From: Pseudomonas sp. 30_B
Lineage (GTDB): Bacteria; Pseudomonadota; Gammaproteobacteria; Pseudomonadales; Pseudomonadaceae
Length of the DNA stretch: 64,000 nucleotides
Direction: 5' to 3'
NCBI RefSeq assembly: GCF_017491605.1
Contig: NZ_JAFGYY010000009.1
Location: 1-64,000, forward strand
Each line of letters opens with the position of its first letter. Positions within the stretch are counted from its first letter, which is position 1. A model generated the notes under the pieces. That model worked only from the letters and a program-made list of their open reading frames with translations. It was not told the DNA's origin and did not search any database. The translations under genes were made by a program, and so were the position numbers. Shown here piece after piece: positions 9,701 through 16,400 of the stretch.

Positions 9701-10453
9701 CAGCGCCTGTGCCGGCAGGTTTTCCGCCAGCGGTTGCAGGTCGCCTTCCAGCGTGCCATTCAGGTAACCGCTGCTTTGCGCCTGCAGTTTCAGGTGGCCT
9801 TGCAGTTCGCCGTCGGCCTTGAGCTGCAGCGACCAGGGCTTGCCGCCTACGGCCGGCAGGTCGAGGCTGCCGTGCGCCTGCAACGGCCAGCCCTGGGTGG
9901 GCTTGAGCAGACCGGAGAGCGACAGCCGCAGGTCACCCCGGGCCAGCGTCGCCGACTCGATGTGCAGGCCCTGCCGATCCCAGTTCGCCACCAGGTTGGC
10001 GTCACGCAGTTGTTCCAGGTCGTCGAGCAGGAAGCGGCCGATACGTACATCGCCCAGCTCCAGGGTCAGCGGCAGGTCGAGGCTCGGCAACTGCACGGGG
10101 CCGGATGATTCGCTCGCCTCGCTCGGCGGCAGGGTCAGCCGGATCTCCGTGGCCGCCACGCGGTTCAGGCACAGTGTCATGCGCAGCAGGCATCCCGGCC
10201 CCCAGGCAATGTCCGGCTCGTCCAGTACCAGGCGGGTGGCGCCGTCGCTCCACTCCAGATGCTTTGCGGTGAAGGCGCCGGCCAGGCGGCCGCTGAAGCC
10301 ATCCACGGTCAATCCTGGCACCCGCTGCAGCACCATCCGGCTGCCCGCTTCGGTCCCAAGCAAGGCCGCCAGGCCCGCCGCCACCAGCAGGATCAGGCCG
10401 AGCAGCCCGCCCAGCAGCCAGCGCATCGCGCGCATCCAGCCCGCCCGGCTCAC
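6770..10453 (-). CDS. tamB: Translocation and assembly module subunit TamB
   Basis: Very long inner-membrane-anchored periplasmic protein (1227 residues, DUF490/TamB) that works with TamA. The family forms a hydrophobic beta-taco groove bridging the envelope and is implicated in outer-membrane protein assembly and phospholipid transport. An N-terminal membrane anchor lies at about residues 11-30. The rest is low-complexity beta repeats (many L-x-G-x-L patterns), and the conserved C-terminal block holds YLVLGRP and ends in YKRDF. The start is GTG at 10453, overlapping the tamA stop by 4 bp (GTGA), which indicates translational coupling. An ATG seven codons in is an alternative. Confidence 0.93.
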   Translation of the reverse strand: MSRAGWMRAMRWLLGGLLGLILLVAAGLAALLGTEAGSRMVLQRVPGLTVDGFSGRLAGAFTAKHLEWSDGATRLVLDEPDIAWGPGCLLRMTLCLNRVAATEIRLTLPPSEASESSGPVQLPSLDLPLTLELGDVRIGRFLLDDLEQLRDANLVANWDRQGLHIESATLARGDLRLSLSGLLKPTQGWPLQAHGSLDLPAVGGKPWSLQLKADGELQGHLKLQAQSSGYLNGTLEGDLQPLAENLPAQALVLADGFKADASLPDTLTLNQVRLNASGDLKNGYQIAGAALLPADDSPVVLTLRGRVDAKGADIAALDLTAAQAQRLGVQGRLDWQDGFAADATLDWLDFPWRRLYPAIEEPPVSVHSLKAEVQYRDGAYLGNFDAALNGPAGAFTLASPVSGNLSEVFLPSLQLVAGQGKAEGHVKVGFADTVSWDAAFDLRDLDPAYWLKEMPGRLGGPLRSQGSLKGGSLNLSANLDLQGRLRGQPAVIKARAEGAGQAWKADDLILQLGDNRITGQAALEQRLSGKLDLALNQLGQLWPQLAGQVSGRLDLAGTLQAPQGQLALNGQRVAYAGQSLRTLALDAKLDAAQRGRLDLQVQGLRSGDTRLGTLKLEGSGDKQRQQLTLNLQGKPVVLALGLDGTWNGRDWRGRLAQGDIQSGGQDWRLQQPAKLERLADGRLTLGAHCWASGPASLCAEDQRLMPDPRMRLHLRQFPLDSLARWLPEDFAWRGQLDGDVQLDLPASGPNGSILLNAGSGTLRLKEQDDWVDFPYQSLQLESRLTPRRIDTRLQFNGEKLGTLDAQVQLDPRPKSKPVSGSFSLNGLDLSIARPFVPAVETLKGRLHGNGQISGGLLAPRVDGNLRLVDGEVSGGDLPTRLEHLQVDARIAGEQVDLSGNWTAGEHGNGNLSGRIAWNEALNVDLNVRGNRLPVTVDPYAELEVEPDLAIRMAGEGLAVSGKVQVPRGAITIRQLPPSTVKVSDDTVIVGQKQEQKAASALHMDVDVTVGEDKLTFSGFGLNAELAGQVHVGDNLDTRGELRLNNGRYRAYGQKLTIRRARLLFAGPIDQPYLDIEAIRKVDDVIAGLRLTGNAEQPRSEVFSEPAMSQQQALSYLVLGRPMSTGEDSNMMGEAALALGLAGSAPLTGEVAQKLGIKDFQLDTEGAGNSTSVVASGQLSDKLSLRYGVGVFEPANTIALRYLLSKKVYLEAASGLASSLDIFYKRDF

Positions 10454-12180
10454 AGTTCAGGCCCCATGGAGAAGTGGATACGGATGCCGCCGTCCTCGTC
10501 GAGACCATCGGCGAGGTCCAGGCGCAACGGGCCGACCGGGGAGACCCAGCGGATACCGATACCCACGCCGGTCTTGATCGACGGGAAGTCCAGCGAATTG
10601 AACGCATTGCCCTGGTCGACGAAGGCCGCCAGCCGCCAGCGCTCGGCAATCGGGTACTGGTATTCGACGCTGCCGGCAACCATGTAGCGCCCACCGATGC
10701 GGTCGCCCTCGGAGTTTTTCGGCGACAGTGTCTGGTAGTCGTAACCGCGCACGCTCTGGTCACCGCCGGCGAAGAAACGCAGCGACGGCGGGATCGAGGA
10801 GTAGTCGTTGGTGGCAATGCCGCCGAGCTGGATGCGCCCGAGCAAGCGCTGGCCGCCCCAGAAGCTGGTCAGTCCCTTGGCCAGCGCATTGACATGGGCC
10901 ACGTCGGCGTCGGCCAGGAATCCCTGCTTGGCGCCCTTCACATCGAACTGCAGGCGATAGCCGCGGCTGGGATCGACCTTGTTGTCGGCTTCGAGGATCG
11001 AATAGCCAATCCCCGGCATGAGGAAGCTGCTCAAGCCCGAATCGTCGCCCAGCTTGTACTCTTCGCGCTGCCAGTTCAGCGACACCACGCGCTGCCAGCC
11101 GCTGTCGAGCTTGTGGTGCCATTCGCTGCCGAGGGTGAGCAGCTTGCTCTGGGTGTCCACCAGGTCTTCGTTCTGGTAGCCGCTGAGGAAGCGCAATTTA
11201 TCGGTCAGCGGCGGGTCCAGCGGAATCTCGTACCAGGCACCGACGTTCTGCCGGGGCGCGGAGACTTCCGCCTCCCAGCCCAGGCTGTGCCCCTGGGGAT
11301 TGACCCAATGGCGCGTCCAGTTGGCCTTGGCCCGTGGCCCGACATCGGTGGAAAAGCCCAGGCCCAGGCCCATGGTCCTGGGCTTGCGCACCTGCAGGTG
11401 GACATCGACTGGAATCACGTCGGAGGCGGCCTTGGCCTGCGGCGCCGCGTCCACGCGCACGCCGTCGAAGTAGCCGGAAGACTGCAGCGCCTGGTTGAGG
11501 TCGGCGATCAGCTCGGAGTCGTAGGGGGTACCCTCCTTGAACGGCACCATGCGTTGCAGCAGCTCGTCGTCGAACGGGTAGTCGCCGCTGAAATCGACCT
11601 TGCCGAGGGTCGAGCGCGGACCACTGACATACACCAGCTCGATGTCCGCGACACCGGCCACCGGATCGATCCGCAACTGCTGCTGGCTGAACTGGCCACG
11701 GAAGAAACCGAAGCGCGACGCCTGGTTCTGGATCAGCCGCTTGGCATCCTCGTAGGCCCCATGGTTGAGCTGCGCGCCGGGCTTCAGGGCATCGCCGCCG
11801 GGCACGCGGAAGCTCTTGAGCTCGGCCGCCGGGCCTTCGACGCGGATGGTGACGTTGCGCAGGTGCACCGGCTCACCGGGCGTCACGTTCAGGAGCAGGG
11901 TCGGCGGTTGCCCGTCGCGCACCCGGCTGCGGACGCGCGCCTGGTAGTAGCCCAGCGCCTGCGCGGCCTTCTGTGCCTGCTCTTCGGTAGTGCGCCGCAT
12001 GCGCCGCAATGCCGCCTGATCACGCTCGCCAAGGCTGCCTACATAGGCCTCGATGTTGGCCTTGAGCGCAGGGGTGGCGGGTGTGATGCGAACGTCGAGA
12101 TGGGCTTCGGCTGCCAGCGCTCCCTGCAAGCAGAACGCCATCAACAGCAGCAGCCCAAGCAATCCTTGGACAACTCTCAT
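10450..12180 (-). CDS. tamA: Translocation and assembly module subunit TamA (Omp85 family)
   Basis: Outer-membrane Omp85-type barrel. The ATG at 12180 gives 576 residues beginning with a clear Sec signal peptide (hydrophobic LLGLLLLMAFCLQGALA). POTRA domains occupy roughly residues 25-260 and a 16-strand barrel the rest, with the surface-antigen signature RFFAGGDQSVRGYDY and a C-terminal strand ending RIHFSMGPEL. A GTG six codons upstream could also initiate, but it would place residues before the signal peptide. The gene is translationally coupled to tamB, the standard order for this pair. The Shine-Dalgarno sequence is weak. Confidence 0.93.
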   Translation of the reverse strand: MRVVQGLLGLLLLMAFCLQGALAAEAHLDVRITPATPALKANIEAYVGSLGERDQAALRRMRRTTEEQAQKAAQALGYYQARVRSRVRDGQPPTLLLNVTPGEPVHLRNVTIRVEGPAAELKSFRVPGGDALKPGAQLNHGAYEDAKRLIQNQASRFGFFRGQFSQQQLRIDPVAGVADIELVYVSGPRSTLGKVDFSGDYPFDDELLQRMVPFKEGTPYDSELIADLNQALQSSGYFDGVRVDAAPQAKAASDVIPVDVHLQVRKPRTMGLGLGFSTDVGPRAKANWTRHWVNPQGHSLGWEAEVSAPRQNVGAWYEIPLDPPLTDKLRFLSGYQNEDLVDTQSKLLTLGSEWHHKLDSGWQRVVSLNWQREEYKLGDDSGLSSFLMPGIGYSILEADNKVDPSRGYRLQFDVKGAKQGFLADADVAHVNALAKGLTSFWGGQRLLGRIQLGGIATNDYSSIPPSLRFFAGGDQSVRGYDYQTLSPKNSEGDRIGGRYMVAGSVEYQYPIAERWRLAAFVDQGNAFNSLDFPSIKTGVGIGIRWVSPVGPLRLDLADGLDEDGGIRIHFSMGPEL

Positions 12181-12248
12181 GGCGCGGAATGCTAGCACGG
12201 GAAATGGCGATCAAGCCCTTTCCCGGAACGCTGGAATCCTCAAAAACG

Positions 12249-12896
12249 CTATCCCTGGCTGGCCAGCTGGCTTTCCGGCCTCGGGTTCGGATGGAACAGC
12301 ACATGTTCCCGGATCGGCCCGAGGGCCACCTCGCCCAGTTCCTCGTAGCCGTGGCGGCGATAGAACTCCAGGTAGCGCGCATTTCCCGTGTCGAGCACCA
12401 GTCCCTGGGAACTGCCCTCCTCCGCGCACCAGGCATGCAGCGCATCGAGCAGTTGCTCGCCCAGGTGCTTACCCTGGAACTCGGGATGGATGCCGATCAG
12501 CGGCAGGATGTGGTACGGCCCCGGCGGCAGGCAACCGAGCACGGCGGCGTGGTAGTCCAGGTAGCGGCGGGTGCAGCGAAAACCGGTGGTGAGCAGCATG
12601 CGCATGCGCCACGCCCAGCTCTCGGTGATATCCAGGCGCTGTTGGGGTGGCGCGATCAGGGCCACGCCCACCAGGCGGTCCTCGCGCAGCAGGCCGATGG
12701 CCGGCAGTTCTTCGAGGAAGTGCTGATTGGTCAGCTCGCGCACCGTGGCGCGCACGCGCTGGTCGAAACCGGGTCGGTCGGCTTCGAACAGGTAGGCGAA
12801 GGTGGGTTCGTGGCGATAGGCGTGATACAGCAGCGAGCGGACTTCGCGGCTGTAGCCGCTGTCGAGCAGGCGCACTTCGGCGGTCGAATCAGGCAT
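12249..12896 (-). CDS. GNAT-family N-acetyltransferase
   Basis: A 215-residue GNAT enzyme, likely transferring an acetyl group from acetyl-CoA to a small molecule or amine. The acetyl-CoA motif A is visible as PLIGIHPEFQGKHLGEQLL, followed by FYRRHGYEELG (motif B). The ATG at 12896 is preceded by AAGAGG at about 6 bases. It lies 68 bp upstream of tamA on the same strand and may share its transcript. It is divergent from xthA across a 129-bp promoter region. The substrate is unknown. Confidence 0.85.
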   Translation of the reverse strand: MPDSTAEVRLLDSGYSREVRSLLYHAYRHEPTFAYLFEADRPGFDQRVRATVRELTNQHFLEELPAIGLLREDRLVGVALIAPPQQRLDITESWAWRMRMLLTTGFRCTRRYLDYHAAVLGCLPPGPYHILPLIGIHPEFQGKHLGEQLLDALHAWCAEEGSSQGLVLDTGNARYLEFYRRHGYEELGEVALGPIREHVLFHPNPRPESQLASQG

Positions 12897-13025
12897 GCGG
12901 ACGCCTCTTGTTGTGGTGTCTTCTGATGGGGAGCGCTCCAGCCACGAAACACTAGCAGCGGCGCGCCAGGGTCGCCAGAATCGGCCACCATGGGCTAGCA
13001 TCGTTCTTTTGCCAGGACGTCCAGG

Positions 13026-13838
13026 ATGAAAATCGTCTCCTTCAATATCAACGGTTTGCGCGCACGTCCCCATCAATTGCAGGCCATCGTCGAGCGCCAT
13101 CAGCCGGACGTGATCGGCCTGCAGGAAACCAAGGTCGCGGACGACCAGTTCCCCCGTGCGGAAGTCGAGGCCCTCGGCTACCACGTCCACTACCACGGGC
13201 AGAAAGGCCATTACGGCGTCGCCCTGCTCTCCCGCCAGGAGCCGCTGGAACTGCAACGCGGCTTCCCCAACGATGGTGAGGATTCGCAGCGCCGTTTCAT
13301 CTGGGGCACCTTCAAGGATGCCCAGGGCGAGCTGATCACTGTAATGAACGGCTACTTCCCGCAAGGCGAGAACCGTGAGCACCCGGTGAAGTTTCCCGCC
13401 AAGCAGCGCTTCTACGCCGACCTGCAGGACCTGCTGGAAACCCGCTTCCAGCCCACCCAGCAACTGGTGGTGATGGGCGACATCAACATCTCGCCGGAAG
13501 ACTGCGACATCGGCATCGGCGAGGAGAACCGCAAGCGCTGGCTGAAGACCGGCAAGTGCAGCTTCCTGCCCGAAGAGCGCGAATGGCTGGCACGCCTGAA
13601 AGGCTGGGGCCTGGTGGATAGTTTCCGTCTGCAGAACCCGGCAGTGAGCGACCGCTTCAGCTGGTTCGACTACCGCAGCCGTGGCTTCGAGGACGAGCCC
13701 AAGCGCGGCCTGCGCATCGACGTCATCCTCGCCTCCGAGGCGCTGCGCAATCGCATCGCCGACACCGGCGTCGACTATGACATCCGCGGCATGGAAAAGC
13801 CCTCGGACCACGCGCCGATCTGGCTGCAGCTGAAATAA
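13026..13838 (+). CDS. xthA: Exodeoxyribonuclease III
   Basis: AP endonuclease and 3'-5' exonuclease of base-excision repair; 270 residues, the usual length for XthA. The exonuclease-endonuclease-phosphatase fold shows [13 protein letters not shown] (catalytic Glu), GDINISPED (Asp/Asn pair), and the C-terminal [18 protein letters not shown] with the catalytic DH pair. The gene stands alone and is followed 10 bp after its stop by a strong hairpin. It is divergent from the GNAT gene. Confidence 0.95.
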   Translation: MKIVSFNINGLRARPHQLQAIVERHQPDVIGLQETKVADDQFPRAEVEALGYHVHYHGQKGHYGVALLSRQEPLELQRGFPNDGEDSQRRFIWGTFKDAQGELITVMNGYFPQGENREHPVKFPAKQRFYADLQDLLETRFQPTQQLVVMGDINISPEDCDIGIGEENRKRWLKTGKCSFLPEEREWLARLKGWGLVDSFRLQNPAVSDRFSWFDYRSRGFEDEPKRGLRIDVILASEALRNRIADTGVDYDIRGMEKPSDHAPIWLQLK

Positions 13839-13848
13839 CCCGCGCAAA

Positions 13849-13881
13849 CGACAAAGCCCGGCATCGCCGGGCTTTGTCGTT
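13849..13881 (+). terminator. Rho-independent terminator of xthA, also facing the coiled-coil gene
   Basis: A perfect 15-bp stem (ACGACAAAGCCCGGC and its complement) closes a 3-nt ATC loop, followed by T-rich sequence on the plus strand. It lies between the stop of xthA and the stop of the convergent coiled-coil gene at 13899 and probably serves both. Confidence 0.88.
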
Positions 13882-13898
13882 CTTCGGTCCAACCCTGC

Positions 13899-15134
13899 TC
13901 AGGATTCGTTCGCAACGGTGCCGACGCTCTTGCTGATAGCGCTGTAGGTGGTATTGAAACGCACGGTCTCGTTGAAACCTTTGACGATGGCACCGAAACG
14001 CTCCTTCGCATCGAGCAGTTGCTTGAAGCGTGCAGCCAGATCAGCGCCCTGACGCTGCAGGCTGACTTCACGCTCATCCAGTTCCTGGGCCCGGGCACGC
14101 ACCTGGTTCAGCTGACGCTCGATATGCTGCTGCTCCTGTTGCAAGGCCTCGGCGCGCTTGATCGTTGCACGGTCGCGACTCTCCACGGACTCCGCCAGGG
14201 CCTGCAGCGCACTGCTGCGCTCGGCGAGGATCGCGGCATTCTGTTCCGCTACACGCTCGATGCTCTGCTTTTCCTCGTGCAGGCGTTGTTCCTGTTGAGA
14301 CAGCCGCTCCTCCCGCTCGGCCAGCTGACGTTCGCGCTCCAGGACTTGCATACGCCGCTCCTCGAGCGACTCGCGCATATTCACCAGCTCCAGCTTCTGC
14401 TGTGACAAGCCATGCGCCATGCCGGCCAGCGAATCGAGGGTGGACTGTACATCGTGCAGGACACCGTCAGTTTCCACATCCGGGGACTGGAATGCAGTGG
14501 GCACGGGTTCCATCGACGCCTGGCCAATGGCGGCATCCGTGCTGACGTGTTCCTGCTGAAGTTGAGCGTGGGCGTTCATGGTGGAAAATTCCTTTTGGGA
14601 GAAGAGGGAAAGACCCTGGCTGGAACAAGCGGTCGTTACTGGGCTCGCCGAATGGCTTTCGGATACCTGCGAAATGGCAATGTCCGACTCGGGCACCACG
14701 GATTCGGATATCTGCGGATCGGGCTGAGCCTGGCGGGCGGCATCGATCGCTGCAGCAGAAGCCTCGTGGGACTGCTGATCCGAAGCCCCAAGACCCGAGC
14801 AGGCGGACTCGAGCTCAGCCAGGTCCTTCTCGAGCATTTCGAATGCATCGATGACCTGCGCAGTGGGAGCCCCATGCTCGTCGGCGCCCAGTGCGTCACC
14901 CGAGGCAACCGACTCCTTCGCACGAATGGCGATATGACCCGCCGATAGCGAAGAGCGCGGCGCATCCTTGGCACGCAGGGACAGCGAAGGCGCGGAAAAG
15001 GGTTGAGTTCTGCCCGGCTCCCCGCCCGCATCGGATGATTGAGACATGGCGGTCTGCACGGACTGCTGGGAGATGGTCATGGCGGGGAAGCCATACTCCT
15101 CCTGTCCTTCAAGCCGCTTCACATGTGAAGTCAT
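13899..15134 (-). CDS. Coiled-coil protein A (paralogue of the 16401-18374 gene), function unknown
   Basis: Not a family I can name. The ATG at 15134 is preceded by GGTAGGA and gives 411 residues. Residues 1-185 are low-complexity, rich in Ser/Ala/Glu/Gln. Residues 225-411 form a long heptad-rich coiled coil (LERERQLAEREERLSQQEQ) closed by a conserved tail, IVKGFNETVRFN...SAISKSV. That 187-residue part aligns without a gap to the C-terminus of the paralogue, with about 106 of 180 identities by hand count. An in-frame ATG at residue 186 (position 14579) has its own AAAAGGA about 10 bases upstream and would give a 226-residue short form. There is no signal peptide or membrane segment, so it is probably cytoplasmic. 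It is downstream of the degenerate response regulator. Confidence 0.75.
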   Translation of the reverse strand: MTSHVKRLEGQEEYGFPAMTISQQSVQTAMSQSSDAGGEPGRTQPFSAPSLSLRAKDAPRSSLSAGHIAIRAKESVASGDALGADEHGAPTAQVIDAFEMLEKDLAELESACSGLGASDQQSHEASAAAIDAARQAQPDPQISESVVPESDIAISQVSESHSASPVTTACSSQGLSLFSQKEFSTMNAHAQLQQEHVSTDAAIGQASMEPVPTAFQSPDVETDGVLHDVQSTLDSLAGMAHGLSQQKLELVNMRESLEERRMQVLERERQLAEREERLSQQEQRLHEEKQSIERVAEQNAAILAERSSALQALAESVESRDRATIKRAEALQQEQQHIERQLNQVRARAQELDEREVSLQRQGADLAARFKQLLDAKERFGAIVKGFNETVRFNTTYSAISKSVGTVANES

Positions 15135-15524
15135 GGAACGTCCTACCCTCAGGGTGATCGACCACACTCCAGTACTCGCCCGGATCGATGTTCCGATCAG
15201 TGCCGGCGGCTGGGTGGAGATGCCTTCGATGCTGGTCCCCAGTCGAAGGGCAATCAGGCCGATGCTATGAGCCGATGGGCTGTCCCGCTTATCCGTCGGT
15301 TCGACAGTGCAGGACAGGTTGCAGGACAAATTCTTACAACTGCGCCGCGAGAGGGATGTCAGTAGATTCCTGCATCGTCGAAGGAAAAATATGCAAGACG
15401 GCCGAGCTGCTTCATCGGATGACAGCGAAGAGCCTGCTCCCGATGGCAGGCGGGCTCAGAATCACCGGGCCACTTCGTAGAAAGAGGACCCGCATGAACA
15501 GGTCCCGATGGGGGAGCTAAACCG
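15135..15524. other. Intergenic region upstream of coiled-coil gene A
   Basis: A 390-bp gap between the response-regulator stop and the coiled-coil gene A start. It probably carries a separate promoter for gene A. I found no convincing -35/-10 pair, hairpin terminator or conserved ORF. A plus-strand ORF of 110 codons exists here but has poor codon character. Confidence 0.4.
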
Positions 15525-16148
15525 CTACAGCAATCCAATCTCTTCGCAGATGCTGAACAGCTCGTCCAGGGAGCTGGCGGAAAGTTTGCGCATTAGTTGC
15601 CTTTTGTGCTGCCCGACGCTCGTCCCGGACAAATCAAGAAGCTCGGCCAGGGAAGACAGCGAATCGCCTCGATGCAGACCGTGCAGCACGGCAATCAGAT
15701 GGGAAGGAAATACCAGGGCGGATTTCCACCTGGGATCTTCCCCCAATGGCAGCCGCGCATGTTCGGGGAAAATCGTTCCCCCCGCCAGAACGGTCTCGAT
15801 GGCGCGCCCGATCAGGGCCGGGCGATCATCCATCAACAGGAAGCCGGACACGCCAGTGCGAATGGCGCGCTGGATATTCAGGGAAGTACCGAGGCTGGAA
15901 CACACCAGCACCGGCGTAGTTTCTTCGAGCTGACCCGCACGCCGGAGCATCGCGACCAGTTCCATACCATGAATATCCGGCAGCTCCAGCGTCACCTCCA
16001 GCAGGTCGCAATCTCCGGTTTTCAGATGGTTCAGCGCCTGCCGCGCCAGCTTGAAATGCAGCTCGCACTGATGGCCGCTGGCCTGCAAGAACCTGCGGAT
16101 GGTGATGAAATCGCGCCTTGAAGGTTCGATGATTACGATTCGGGCCAT
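15525..16148 (-). CDS. LuxR/NarL-type response regulator with a degenerate receiver domain
   Basis: A 207-residue protein with an N-terminal receiver-like fold and a C-terminal LuxR-type helix-turn-helix (LAELLDLSGTSVGQHKRQLM). The ATG at 16148 has AAGGAG at ideal spacing. The receiver lacks its chemistry. Aligning LELPDIHG with the usual LxLPxxxG puts Thr53 where the phosphorylated Asp should be. The acidic pair near the N-terminus is Glu8-Pro9, and the conserved Lys of the GxxGfLLK motif is Met (GFLLMDD). It probably binds DNA without phosphorylation, controlled by partner binding or abundance. It is flanked by the two paralogous coiled-coil genes, with no histidine kinase nearby. Confidence 0.82.
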   Translation of the reverse strand: MARIVIIEPSRRDFITIRRFLQASGHQCELHFKLARQALNHLKTGDCDLLEVTLELPDIHGMELVAMLRRAGQLEETTPVLVCSSLGTSLNIQRAIRTGVSGFLLMDDRPALIGRAIETVLAGGTIFPEHARLPLGEDPRWKSALVFPSHLIAVLHGLHRGDSLSSLAELLDLSGTSVGQHKRQLMRKLSASSLDELFSICEEIGLL

Positions 16149-16400
16149 GTTACTCCTTGTTGCGAAGGCCTCGTTTCGCCGACCGCGGGCCGGGCCCGAC
16201 GTGACGCAGCAAAAGCAGTTACTGCGCGCGCCAAACCCGCAGGGTTGCGTTGAACATTCTGCAAGCGTCGGCGACCGCAATCGGACGACCTGTTGGCGCA
16301 GGACAATCCCTTGTCCCTGGCAACATCCATCACATCAGCGCAAGCACGCCAGCCAATAAGAACGGTCAATGCGTCCCCCCGTACACATTGGCCTGCAAAC

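Noticed and set aside
7364..10108. Open frame of 914 codons opposite tamB, and one of 740 codons opposite the chemoreceptor (30223-32445)
   Set aside because: Same reason: antisense shadows rich in His, Gln, Arg and Gly, without RBS or family motifs.
15188..15520. 110-codon plus-strand ORF between the response regulator and coiled-coil gene A
   Set aside because: No RBS, irregular composition, and it crosses the likely promoter of gene A.
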